NCBI RefSeq assembly: GCF_947500985.1
Contig: NZ_CANMTX010000005.1
Location: 62,001 to 126,000, forward strand
DNA: 64,000 nucleotides
Source: an uncultured Maribacter sp.
GTDB lineage: Bacteria; Bacteroidota; Bacteroidia; Flavobacteriales; Flavobacteriaceae
Reading direction: 5' to 3'
Shown here: positions 28,301-37,738 of the stretch, piece by piece
Layout of the letters: every line of letters begins with the position of its first letter
Position numbering within the stretch: the stretch's first letter is position 1
Position numbers and translations under genes: made by a program
The notes under the pieces: generated by a model
Seen by the model: the letters and a program-made list of their open reading frames with translations, nothing else
Told to the model about the DNA's origin: nothing
Databases searched by the model: none

Positions 28301-31300
28301 AGCTTTGTTGATTACAGACTTAGCAAGAGACCGCCAACCCATAATACAAGGTATTCGAGAACAAGTAGCGCATTATTATTCTCAACCTTACAATCAAAAT
28401 ACATTAGATAACCTTGCACAGAAACGCGAAAATCTAGGAAAAAAAATTGATCGAATAGAGGCTAATCTTGATGTACTATCGCATCAAATTCATCTTGTAG
28501 ACGAAACTTCTGGTTTAAGCTATCGCAATGTACTTTCAGAATTAATTGATATTACCTCTAAAGAATACATTGAAGTTCCAGAGCTGAGAATGCTTTTTGA
28601 AAACAGCACTAGAAATAAGCTTAACATCCATATTGAAGAAATAAGTAGTTTAATAACAGACTGGGTTCCGTCTAAATATGAAAACAACCATCTTCAAAAC
28701 CTACAAGTCACTTCTTTTGACAGCACTACAGAAAGTGTATTAACCAATGACTTAAAGACCTTTTACGAAGCAGAGAAAGAACGTGTACAATTCATTAAAG
28801 AAACCTCTGGAAAGTTAGACACCCCAAACGCCGCCCATTATAGTGAATGGTTAACTGAACATAAAGAAGTATTACTTAATGTATCAAAACCGCAGGCTTC
28901 TCAAAGTCAACTCTGGCTAGACCTTCTTTATGATGAATTTGACAACCGTTCTATAGGAGATGATATTCATGATAAACTTCTCAATTTATTAGCGCAAGTA
29001 GAACTATTGATATCCAATTATCAAGACGACCGATTCGCTCAATATTTTGATTCTTTAGATGATGAAAAAGTATTGAAATTAAATAAAGCTTGTGCTACCT
29101 ACTTGAGTACTTCTAGTTTAAAAGTGCTCAATCCTTTCTATTGGCTATCTAAATCACAACTTAAAAAAGTAGCGAATAAGCACAATCTTCAATTAACCGA
29201 AAAAACCGTTAGAGAATTACAAACTGCCGTAAGCTATGAGAACAATTTTAGAGCTTACTGTAATGAATATGCCCAACATCTGGTAAAGCTAAAAACCAAT
29301 TCGCTCGTTATAGAAGAACCAAGACGACTAGCGGTAGACATAAAATCAACTGCGCGTGAACTTGAACAAGCCAGTTCATTAGTACGTATTTTAAAAAGCT
29401 GTCCAGCGAAAGAAGAAGCAAGAACAGTTTTAGAAACCGGAAATGAAAATGGGTATACAGAATTTTCAGTTGCTTTAGAAAGTGCCAGCAAACGTTATAA
29501 AAACAGGCAACAATCTATTGAAAAATTACAGGTGCTAGAAAAATGGTTAACACCAGAATCCGTCTCCGCATTTAATGGTGCAATAGTGCAAAACGACACC
29601 GACTTAGACATAATGGAGAATATCATTGCTGATATGACTGCTTTTGTTCCCTATCAAAAATTCAGAATACGCTTCAATGACAGTCCGTCTAAAAATAAGC
29701 TCATAGAAATATTCGCTATTCTCAGAAACTACGAAAAAGAAATATCAAGTTTTTCTCAGGAAAAATGGTCAACTATTATTGGCACTTCACTACATCGTGA
29801 AGGTTTATTGGCTTGGAAGCAGCGTATAGAAAAGTCATACCCATCCATGCTTATGGCCGAGAGCGAGGTACTTAATAAAATTAGTGATCTAGAAGATAAT
29901 CTAGAGGCAATGAAAGCGCTTAATCGGAATATTTTAGCCCTTAACTATAATTTTGATGATATAGAATCGCAAACCGCATGGAATAGTATTACCAGATTAA
30001 GAGGTAAGAATTATAAAAAACTCCGTGAATTTATTTCGGAAGGTGAGCCTTTAGGCCTATTAGAATTAAGACCTGTTTGGCTTATGAATCCAGAAGTGGT
30101 TTCTCAGGCATTACCGCTACAAGCCGGTATGTTTGATGTTGTTATTTTCGACGAGGCATCGCAAATGCTAGTGGATCATGCCATACCTGCACTTTATAGA
30201 GGAAAACGGGTGATAATAAGTGGTGATGAAAAACAAATGCCCCCTACAGGATTTTTTACTAAAAAATTAGAAGAGAATGATGATGAACTAGATCAGGCAG
30301 AACTTGACGAAGACCATTCTGAAGAGGAGCTTGAAAATTATGAGGATGCGTGGAATAAAAAAGAGGTAAAAGACAGTCCGGATCTTTTATCACTGGCTAA
30401 AACAGTTTTGCCTACCACTACCCTACAAATTCATTATCGATCAAAATACAAGGCGCTCATCAACTTTTCCAATTATGCGTTCTATGATGCCATGCTTCAT
30501 ATTCCTGCATATCACCCTAAAGAAGAAATTACCGTTGTAAAGCCTATTGAAGTTCTTCGTGTTAACGGAATCTATGACGAACAAACCAATGTTGCAGAAG
30601 CAAATACCCTAATTGAATATTTAGCCGAACATTGGACGCTTCCTGAACACGAGAGACTAAGTACGGGTATTGTTACCTTCAATAAAAAGCAGGCAGAACT
30701 TATAGAAGATACCATAGAACAACATGCTGCACAAGATGATACATTTGGACGTGCACTAACCATAGCACGTAATAAACAGCAAGATGGAGAGGATATGGGC
30801 TTCTTCGTTAAAAATGTGGAAAATGTTCAAGGAGATGAACGGGATATGATTTTATTCAGCACCACTTTTGGTATTAACCCATTAGGAGCCTTCCGTCGTA
30901 ATTTTGGAGCGCTAGGACATCGCGGTGGTGAACGCCGTCTTAATGTGGCTATTACCAGAGCAAGAAACAAAGTGGTAATTGCCACCTCTATGCCTACCCA
31001 AGCAATATCAGATATTTTGTCTACAGGTAGACTAGCCTCTAAACCACGGGACTATATACAAACCTATCTTAACTATGCGGAAATACACTCTAACGAGCAA
31101 ATAGATATTGCTACTAAAACTTTACGTCTTTTATCCACTAGTGATCATCAACAAATAACAAAGGTTAGAAATGATGGATTTAAAAATATCGTTAAGGCAT
31201 TCGTTGAAAGCTTAGGCTATGAAACTGTAGAAGACAATGAGAACTCCGTATTCTATATGGACCTTGCCATTAGAGACAAAAAACGTGGTCATTTTATATT

Positions 31301-31496
31301 GGGTATAGAATGTGACGCCCCGTATGATAGTCTTTTAAAGCAGGCTCGTTATAGAGAACTGTGGCGACCTAAAGTTTTAAAAAGGTCCATTCCACATATT
31401 CACAGAACCACCTCTTACCAGTGGCTTGAGAATACACAAGAGGAGCAATTAAAATTAAAAAACGCCATTGAATTGGCACTTATACAAAATACATGA
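25302..31496 (+). CDS. Giant zinc-ribbon/protein-kinase/SF1-helicase/nuclease fusion
   Basis: 2064 residues in four parts. (1) Zinc ribbons, ~1-90 (CPACQSE, CTNGHEV...CMECG). (2) Ser/Thr-kinase fold, ~93-345: catalytic loop HRDICPTNILL, DFSSA in place of DFG, TAPEAI for APE, DWWSLGM. The usual beta-3 lysine is not evident (YFLTLYF), so catalysis is doubtful. (3) Superfamily 1 helicase: Walker A GPPGTGKSQT (~950), a long, largely helical insert, Walker B IFDEASQM (~1612), GDEKQMPP, VQGDERDMI and VAITRARN. (4) C-terminal Vsr/MTES_1575-like nuclease fold, ~1955-2064 (YMDLAIRD...GIECDAP). It is probably the effector of the operon; the substrate is unknown. Confidence 0.85.
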   Translation: MEFVRVCPACQSERPVQEMYCQNTVNDATCSWLLMNVTQTPKGGKIEIKNTPIVNIARHCTNGHEVQPNDFMCMECGADIETVSTPQKNADAKQIDEYQIVKTVKTQRTTKECYIVKDTADKEYFLTLYFENSEPDKGIYKVLDKKDTDHVATLIKTGTWNGRFFEVSERIAGGSLDKLGYLELDKIEKLVDEVGRAIHDLSEAGIRHRDICPTNILLRNSESFDLVIIDFSSARLSDYDLDTDTPIELTRYTAPEAIIGGISPASDWWSLGMIVLEHITKGAFFDNINDKAFMIHLITRGVDIPPSIDERILLLLKGLLYRDPVKRWNWEQVDKWLKNEEVLAPVEQHTTTTKKEKKITLGSESYTNVAFFALAAAEEEHWEEGLSLFNSGSLASWVSEVLGNDQKSAAVRNLRNKEDIALEWRYPLALMILNESLPLTWRGQIVIPAWLIGNTKEAIKLVESQVPDYLASIQREKWLTQLKERKANIARKAKNQAIQLDNDKFLIYSLSSSRVKLKSELDFLRRLYPDAHNGGLSDVMSNLRVREEDMILVLSANRDQFITLEELLNKTKKLAKKHDLELNIPFYEACLVKYRLEIFEMLNNHLEGFSRCNNEALDRWADRFRIEKRLPIIPSVLCLSVPKNRWIAPPKHEYGSSLLRHFEKKVVYASSRGPLVRLIISKHSARIDLNELGTSLKTTEKLVQNILKRSTGTENVDPLAFNKNALLARRTRRMLLKAANFKRDTGLDSLFMGFPFLIAQQKMTHRPRIMPILLWPVHLDFSSRATTSLKISFDYAQGEVRLNPALANTLDPDSYKKIEKISREILGRQSLHSSEIIDAFSACFPAKSNELAAHPSVNFKRDEVGTELHPSAVFFNANFTGQAISEDLRLLQKLPHTGSSMEPILKISEPEIIEQVADSTENDRYTTMAIDPSQDNAVLKSRTAPGIVIEGPPGTGKSQTIVNIISDCIGRKEKVLVISQKRAAIQVILKRLQAVGLEKRALLITDLARDRQPIIQGIREQVAHYYSQPYNQNTLDNLAQKRENLGKKIDRIEANLDVLSHQIHLVDETSGLSYRNVLSELIDITSKEYIEVPELRMLFENSTRNKLNIHIEEISSLITDWVPSKYENNHLQNLQVTSFDSTTESVLTNDLKTFYEAEKERVQFIKETSGKLDTPNAAHYSEWLTEHKEVLLNVSKPQASQSQLWLDLLYDEFDNRSIGDDIHDKLLNLLAQVELLISNYQDDRFAQYFDSLDDEKVLKLNKACATYLSTSSLKVLNPFYWLSKSQLKKVANKHNLQLTEKTVRELQTAVSYENNFRAYCNEYAQHLVKLKTNSLVIEEPRRLAVDIKSTARELEQASSLVRILKSCPAKEEARTVLETGNENGYTEFSVALESASKRYKNRQQSIEKLQVLEKWLTPESVSAFNGAIVQNDTDLDIMENIIADMTAFVPYQKFRIRFNDSPSKNKLIEIFAILRNYEKEISSFSQEKWSTIIGTSLHREGLLAWKQRIEKSYPSMLMAESEVLNKISDLEDNLEAMKALNRNILALNYNFDDIESQTAWNSITRLRGKNYKKLREFISEGEPLGLLELRPVWLMNPEVVSQALPLQAGMFDVVIFDEASQMLVDHAIPALYRGKRVIISGDEKQMPPTGFFTKKLEENDDELDQAELDEDHSEEELENYEDAWNKKEVKDSPDLLSLAKTVLPTTTLQIHYRSKYKALINFSNYAFYDAMLHIPAYHPKEEITVVKPIEVLRVNGIYDEQTNVAEANTLIEYLAEHWTLPEHERLSTGIVTFNKKQAELIEDTIEQHAAQDDTFGRALTIARNKQQDGEDMGFFVKNVENVQGDERDMILFSTTFGINPLGAFRRNFGALGHRGGERRLNVAITRARNKVVIATSMPTQAISDILSTGRLASKPRDYIQTYLNYAEIHSNEQIDIATKTLRLLSTSDHQQITKVRNDGFKNIVKAFVESLGYETVEDNENSVFYMDLAIRDKKRGHFILGIECDAPYDSLLKQARYRELWRPKVLKRSIPHIHRTTSYQWLENTQEEQLKLKNAIELALIQNT

Positions 31497-32833
31497 GCGG
31501 ACCTAAAGTAGTATGTATTGTTACACCACAAGAACGACAAATCATAAAAGATCGATGGCTATCACAACTTGCATATGCCTTAAAACGAACTGAAGATTAT
31601 GCTAGAAATAATAATCTATTAGACAAAGATTTGGAGAAAGGCTTAACAGAAAGATATGAACATTTTGCCAATTTAACCATCGATGATTACTTGCAAATTG
31701 AACAAGAAGTACCGCAACAAATTGAATTCTTAAACGCTGAATTAAAGAAATTACAAAAAAAAGTAGCTAGCGAGCGTACCACAGATTGGGATAGTTTTAA
31801 ACATCTAAAAAGTACCCATAACGAGTTGAAAGCACTATCAATAGAAAATAATATTTCTATTGAACCTTTTAATGCTCCGAGTATTATCACCAAGAGTCAC
31901 CTTGCCACATATAAATTGCAAATAGATAAGTTATATGAAGTGCTACAAAAATCTATCTCTAAGGTAGATGAGTTATCTGAAGAACAATTAGAAATGCAGC
32001 AACGTTTATCGCAAGGCGATAGTATGTTATCGGTCACTGCCTGGAAAGCAAAACTACCAGGAACAAGGTCACGATTAAGAAAACTAGAAGATACCCTCAA
32101 AGAAATGTATGTTCATGAGATGTCTCAAGAAAAAATACAAACATTAATAGATCGTTGTAGTTTACTTGATTCAAGCGAAGCAAACTATGAGGTTCAATTA
32201 GATTCTCTTATTATTGACGCTGCAGAGTTTACTAAAAATGAACTTGCACTTAGAGAAGCTCGCGAAGATTTAAGTAATAGCTTATTACTCATAGAAACAC
32301 TAGGCGAAGATTTTAAATTTATTCCACAGTGGAGAGAGAAACTCGAAAATTCGTCACTTACAGATTTGTTAGAAACCGCTGCAAAAGCTAGTGCATTTTA
32401 TAAGAATACTTCAGAAAACCGAATCGTTGAAGCAAGAAGAATAGCCATAAAATCTGCGCTTGAAAAAGCAGGGTATACCATAAACGAAACAATGCAAACT
32501 GCATGGGTAGAAGATGGTCGTCTGGTCGTAAAAAAGGAATCAAATTCACTTTACGGAGTTGAAATTATGAGTCCGACAAACCTCAACCGAATACAAGCAC
32601 GTGTTGTAGCTGACGAGAACCGATCTAACGAAAGGTCTCCGAGTCTTGATAAAAATGAAGAGGAAACATGGTGCGATAACATTGACCATATAAGAACCTT
32701 ATTAGCTGATGAAGATCTTGAAATAATAATTGATAAGATGGAAGAGCCCGGGGCAATTCCTCTCAAAGAAGTGCCTTTAAATAGTGGGTATGAAAGTCGT
32801 AAGCAGGGTGTTGAGAATAAACGAAGGGAATAA
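31493..32833 (+). CDS. Coiled-coil protein of the AAA+/kinase-helicase operon
   Basis: 446 residues, predominantly helical with long heptad-rich stretches (about 65-130 and 150-290). No enzymatic motif, signal peptide or membrane helix is visible. Its ATG overlaps the TGA of the helicase gene (ATGA), so translation is probably coupled and stoichiometry kept. A more globular C-terminal part (about 315-380: SALEKAGYTINETMQTAW, GRLVVKKESNSLYGVEI) may bind a partner. Not a recognised family. It is convergent with the WYL regulator. Confidence 0.75.
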   Translation: MSGPKVVCIVTPQERQIIKDRWLSQLAYALKRTEDYARNNNLLDKDLEKGLTERYEHFANLTIDDYLQIEQEVPQQIEFLNAELKKLQKKVASERTTDWDSFKHLKSTHNELKALSIENNISIEPFNAPSIITKSHLATYKLQIDKLYEVLQKSISKVDELSEEQLEMQQRLSQGDSMLSVTAWKAKLPGTRSRLRKLEDTLKEMYVHEMSQEKIQTLIDRCSLLDSSEANYEVQLDSLIIDAAEFTKNELALREAREDLSNSLLLIETLGEDFKFIPQWREKLENSSLTDLLETAAKASAFYKNTSENRIVEARRIAIKSALEKAGYTINETMQTAWVEDGRLVVKKESNSLYGVEIMSPTNLNRIQARVVADENRSNERSPSLDKNEEETWCDNIDHIRTLLADEDLEIIIDKMEEPGAIPLKEVPLNSGYESRKQGVENKRRE

Positions 32834-32962
32834 AACCATGTTGCTACGAGTAACTCATGTTTAATTTTTATAGAAAAATGAAAAAATTAAAGCACTGTAA
32901 ATGTTCAATTGAACAAGGATTTTTATTCTTAATACTAATTGATGGACAGGATTGAATTAAGC

Positions 32963-33979
32963 TTACTTAACATCATATAACTTCTTTGCTCTATTGACTC
33001 GTAGTGCAATACGCTTAATTAATCGCTCTGGCTGTAAAACCTTCATAGCTTCTCCGTAACCCAGTATAATTCGTTCTAACTCAAAATTCAATTTTACCTT
33101 AATACATATAACTATGCTACCGTCTTCATTTCTTTCTTCAATGCATTGCGAATGATGTAAAGGTTTTGTTTCAACGTATGGTGCGTGCCTTTGATGTACC
33201 CACAACTTTACATTACCTGCTCTTTCTCCTTGGTTTACAGTTACTCCAATTACATTCTTATAAAATTCATCTGCATTAAAATCTTCTTGAATATAAGGCT
33301 CAACAAAATTGTAATCAACACTTTTAATACGGTCTAGAGCTAGATTAACGACCCCTCTAGATTTTGCTCCTTTCCCAATTAGAAACCATCGATTATTGAA
33401 TTCTTTTAATAATATAGGATGAAACTGAATCAACCCAGACTGCTTTGCTTTAAATGATTGATACTCTATTGTTAATACTATTTTCTTCTGAATTGCTTGG
33501 TACAATTCATCTAACCAATGAAGCCCTTTTAAGTTCTCGTTTTTGTCTAAGTGAATGATTGAAGCTTGATGTGTTTTCTCTGTGTACACCTTATCTTCTA
33601 AACGTTGAATAATGCCCCCTAATTCAGAAAACAATGAAAAGTCTTTAAATTGTTTTAGCATTTCTACAGTCTCCGAAAGTACGTTCATATCATTTTCTGT
33701 TAAAGGAATATCAGTAATGGAATACTCATCCTCCTCGTACTTGTAATATTTCTTATCGTAAACTTTTATCGGTGCATTATAACCCAACTTATCGCTTCGC
33801 ATTAACTGAATATCCATTTGTACGGTACGCTTGCTTACATTGATTTCACGCCCCTCATATTCATACAAAGCATCTGAACAAGCTTCGATTAAATCATCTA
33901 ATGTCCATTGACGGTATTTATTCTGAAGACATTTATCGATGGTTTTATAACGGATAAGTGCATTTTTATTGATAGCCAT
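32963..33979 (-). CDS. WYL-domain transcriptional regulator
   Basis: A 338-residue YafY-like regulator. The N-terminal winged helix-turn-helix (~1-85) includes INVSKRTVQMDIQLMR. A WYL/ligand-binding region follows (~165-245), with HPILLKEFNNRWFLIGKGAKSRGVVNLALDRI, and a C-terminal WCX domain. WYL proteins sense nucleic-acid or nucleotide ligands and often control defence or RNA-repair genes. It is divergent from rtcB across a 165-base region holding two dyads, so it is the likely regulator of the repair locus. Confidence 0.9.
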   Translation of the reverse strand: MAINKNALIRYKTIDKCLQNKYRQWTLDDLIEACSDALYEYEGREINVSKRTVQMDIQLMRSDKLGYNAPIKVYDKKYYKYEEDEYSITDIPLTENDMNVLSETVEMLKQFKDFSLFSELGGIIQRLEDKVYTEKTHQASIIHLDKNENLKGLHWLDELYQAIQKKIVLTIEYQSFKAKQSGLIQFHPILLKEFNNRWFLIGKGAKSRGVVNLALDRIKSVDYNFVEPYIQEDFNADEFYKNVIGVTVNQGERAGNVKLWVHQRHAPYVETKPLHHSQCIEERNEDGSIVICIKVKLNFELERIILGYGEAMKVLQPERLIKRIALRVNRAKKLYDVK

Positions 33980-35551
<1,572 letters not shown>

Positions 35552-35563
35552 TTCAACCTAAAA

Positions 35564-35596
35564 TTTGGTTTGATTCCTAGAATTATCTCATATTTG
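35564..35596 (+). promoter_or_regulatory. Possible promoter of leader unit A
   Basis: A -7-like CATATTTG (35589-35596, one mismatch to TAnnTTTG) has TTTG at 35564-35567 (spacing 21) and at 35569-35572 (spacing 16). Neither is the ideal 19, so the call is tentative. It lies just after the first rtcB stop codon. Confidence 0.35.
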
Positions 35597-35634
35597 CATC
35601 ACAATAATAACAAAAACAAGAAAAATAGTACATT

Positions 35635-35700
35635 ATGCTAAATCATTTTAATCACATACCGGACGCTGTAAAGCTAGGATTGCATCGAATTGATGGGTAG
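35635..35700 (+). CDS. Leader peptide A (21 codons), predicted
   Basis: A short ATG ORF (begins MLNHFNHIPDAVKL) ending in TAG at 35698, 28 bases before an intrinsic terminator. Codons 9-11 contain GGACGCT, which can pair with the terminator's left arm, so translation of this ORF would decide which RNA fold forms. No run of one amino acid is present, which argues against classical amino-acid attenuation. Evidence is positional and structural only. Confidence 0.4.
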   Translation: MLNHFNHIPDAVKLGLHRIDG

Positions 35701-35756
35701 ATACTATTAAAAACAGATACATAACTAGAGCGTCCAAGAAATTGGACGCTTTTTTT
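35661..35756 (+). promoter_or_regulatory. Attenuator A: terminator with competing antiterminator
   Basis: The terminator is AGCGTCCAA (35729-35737), loop GAAA, TTGGACGCT (35742-35750), then a T-run to 35756. The competing pair is GGACGCT (35661-35667) with AGCGTCC (35729-35735), extended by CTAG (35674-35677) with CTAG (35725-35728). It would destroy the terminator. A ribosome moving through leader ORF A would block the antiterminator and favour termination. Confidence 0.6.
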
Positions 35757-35930
35757 ATGTATTTTTTTCAAGAATTCTCAAAATTCAAAAAGAATGCCAT
35801 TTGAAAGCTAAGCACTTAAAAAACAGCAAATTGTTGAAATATGCTGCTATCCGTTAAACAACGGACAGGAATTCCTATACCTAAAATTTTATATAAACAA
35901 TTGATAATCAATAAATTATAATTAATTTTA

Positions 35931-35962
35931 TTTGCATAATCTAAAAAGACCTTTTAGATTTG
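35931..35962 (+). promoter_or_regulatory. Promoter of leader unit B (TTTG / TAnnTTTG)
   Basis: TTTG at 35931-35934 and a perfect TAGATTTG at 35955-35962, spacing 20, fit the Bacteroidota housekeeping promoter. Transcription would start near 35968, giving a leader of about 170 bases to the next terminator. Confidence 0.65.
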
Positions 35963-36001
35963 CACCGCAATACAGCACATAACAATATTAAACTGAAGTA
36001 T

Positions 36002-36085
36002 ATGACTTTTTTAAACACATATCAGAATACGCTAAAGGCACCAAGTGCTTTAACTGCGTTGCTTCAGGACTTCCTATATACATAA
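36002..36085 (+). CDS. Leader peptide B (27 codons), predicted
   Basis: An ATG ORF about 34 bases after the predicted transcript start (begins MTFLNTYQNTLKAPS, ends DFLYT), stopping 20 bases before the terminator stem. Codons 10-20 form a stable hairpin (36029-36059). Codons 21-24 contain CTTCAGGACTT, the antiterminator's left arm. No amino-acid run is present. Its sequence is unrelated to leader A although the layout is the same. Confidence 0.45.
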   Translation: MTFLNTYQNTLKAPSALTALLQDFLYT

Positions 36086-36139
36086 ATCTTCATACGATTA
36101 TGATTAAAAGTCCGAAGCCTTAAAGTTTCGGACTTTTTT
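36029..36139 (+). promoter_or_regulatory. Attenuator B upstream of rtcB2-prfH
   Basis: The terminator is AAAAGTCCGAA (36106-36116) with TTCGGACTTTT (36127-36137) and a T-run to 36139. The antiterminator is CTTC-A-GGACTT (36062-36072) pairing with AAGTCCGAAG (36108-36117), ten base pairs with one bulge, which takes up most of the terminator's left arm. Just before it, ACGC/GCGT plus TAAA-GCAC/GTGC-TTTA form a hairpin at 36029-36059. This is the canonical layout of a transcription attenuator controlled by translation of leader ORF B. Confidence 0.65.
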
Positions 36140-36240
36140 ATGCCTATTAATTAAAGGCAAAATTTTCCGAGACATTTTATCAAATTAAGTATGGCTTTTC
36201 AAAAGTGGAACGGCCATTCTATTCTCTAAAATGAATTATC

Positions 36241-37632
36241 ATGGGAAAGAAATTAAGTGGAAAAGACCTAATAAAATTGGGCTTTCCAAAGAACAATACT
36301 ATCAATATTACTTTAGGTCAAATAAATAGGTATCACAAAAGAGTAAAAAAAGACAAGATATTAAGTGAAGCCAAAAAAGTGTTGTTGCATCCTGAAAACT
36401 ATAAGGGGGATGGTGTTTGGGGCAAAATTGCTGAAAGTTTATTAGACCCGGTAATAGTAAAAAAACAAGCGCTGAGTTCAGTACGAGCACCTTTTCATAT
36501 TTATGGCGAAAATGAAATTGAAGAGCAAGCAAAATACCAATTGTATGATGCTTTAAAACTTCCGATTTCTGTTGCTGGCGCTTTAATGCCCGATGCCCAT
36601 AGTGGTTATGGTTTGCCAATTGGAGGTGTTTTGGCTACCAAGAATGCGGTGATCCCATATGGGGTTGGTGTCGATATCGGTTGTCGAATGTGTTTAACAA
36701 TTTATCCAATACCGGTGTCATATATCAAAGGAAAGAAACACCAATTGGCAAATTTCCTTTCAGAGCATACCAAATTTGGAATGAGGGAAACTCACCAAAT
36801 AAAGCATGACCATGAAATTTTTGAGCGAGATGAATTTAAAAATATACCTCTCCTAAAAAGATTAAAGGATAAGGCATACAAACAATTGGGAACCTCTGGT
36901 GGTGGAAATCATTTCGTAGAATTCGGAAAAGTCACTATTACAGACAGCAAGAACGAATGGGGTTTGAAATTTGGTGAATATCTAGGTGTATTATCCCATA
37001 GTGGATCGCGAGGGCTAGGAGCCAACATTGCTAAGCATTACACTTATTTGGCAACAAAGCAATGTCCGTTACCAAGACACGTTCAACATTTAGCATGGTT
37101 AGATTTAAATACGCATGACGGGCAAGAATATTGGTTGGCAATGAATTTAGCGGGAGATTATGCAAAAGCATGTCATGATGATATTCACGAAAGACTTGCT
37201 AAGCTTTTAGGTGAAAAGCCCGTGGCTAAAATTGAAAACCATCACAATTTTGCTTGGAAACAAGAGGTAAATGGCGAAGAATGTATTGTCCATAGAAAAG
37301 GAGCAACACCAGCTGCGAAAGGTGAATTGGGAGTTATTCCCGGTTCCATGACAGCACCAGGTTACATCGTTAGAGGTTTGGGCAACAAGGAGAGTTTAAA
37401 TTCTGCTTCTCATGGTGCAGGAAGGCTTTTTTCAAGACGAAAGTGTAAAGAAACTTTTACGAGAAGTGAGATTAAGAAGCAACTAGACTCAAATGAAGTA
37501 ACCCTTATGGGTGGAGGAATTGATGAAGCGCCAATGGCTTATAAAGACATCAAAAAGGTCATGGCTAATCAACAAGAATTGGTTGAAGTAATCGGAACCT
37601 TTACGCCTAAAATAGTACGAATGGATAAGTAA
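36241..37632 (+). CDS. rtcB: RtcB-family RNA ligase (RtcB2, PrfH-associated type)
   Basis: A 463-residue RNA ligase. Canonical motifs are present: GVDIGCRM (metal site), GGGNHFVEFG, SHSGSRGLG, HRKGATPA, and the guanylylated histidine in SASHGAGRLFSRR. It is followed by prfH, the known partner of one RtcB clade. In that system PrfH releases ribosomes cut in the 16S decoding centre and RtcB reseals the rRNA. It sits downstream of two leader attenuators. A small hairpin ATGGC...GCCAT (36191-36216) lies just before the start, and an out-of-frame ATG at 36231 overlaps the start region. Confidence 0.92.
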   Translation: MGKKLSGKDLIKLGFPKNNTINITLGQINRYHKRVKKDKILSEAKKVLLHPENYKGDGVWGKIAESLLDPVIVKKQALSSVRAPFHIYGENEIEEQAKYQLYDALKLPISVAGALMPDAHSGYGLPIGGVLATKNAVIPYGVGVDIGCRMCLTIYPIPVSYIKGKKHQLANFLSEHTKFGMRETHQIKHDHEIFERDEFKNIPLLKRLKDKAYKQLGTSGGGNHFVEFGKVTITDSKNEWGLKFGEYLGVLSHSGSRGLGANIAKHYTYLATKQCPLPRHVQHLAWLDLNTHDGQEYWLAMNLAGDYAKACHDDIHERLAKLLGEKPVAKIENHHNFAWKQEVNGEECIVHRKGATPAAKGELGVIPGSMTAPGYIVRGLGNKESLNSASHGAGRLFSRRKCKETFTRSEIKKQLDSNEVTLMGGGIDEAPMAYKDIKKVMANQQELVEVIGTFTPKIVRMDK

Positions 37633-37680
37633 TCATTAGTGTTCAGTTGGCAGTTGCAGCTAGTAGTATTATCTCAGCTG

Positions 37681-37701
37681 TCATTCTGAGCGCAGTCGAA
37701 G
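37681..37701. repeat. Dispersed intergenic repeat CTGAGCG(C/T)AGTCGAAG
   Basis: TCATTCTGAGCGCAGTCGAA lies in the 106-base gap between rtcB2 and prfH. A close copy (TATCCTGAGCGTAGTCGAAG) lies at 40854-40873. Repeats with this core are common between genes in Flavobacteriia. Its position inside an operon may affect prfH expression, but there is no direct sign of that. Confidence 0.6.
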
Positions 37702-37738
37702 TCTTTAGAAAGCTAAAGCTAGGCTATCAATAAAAAAT

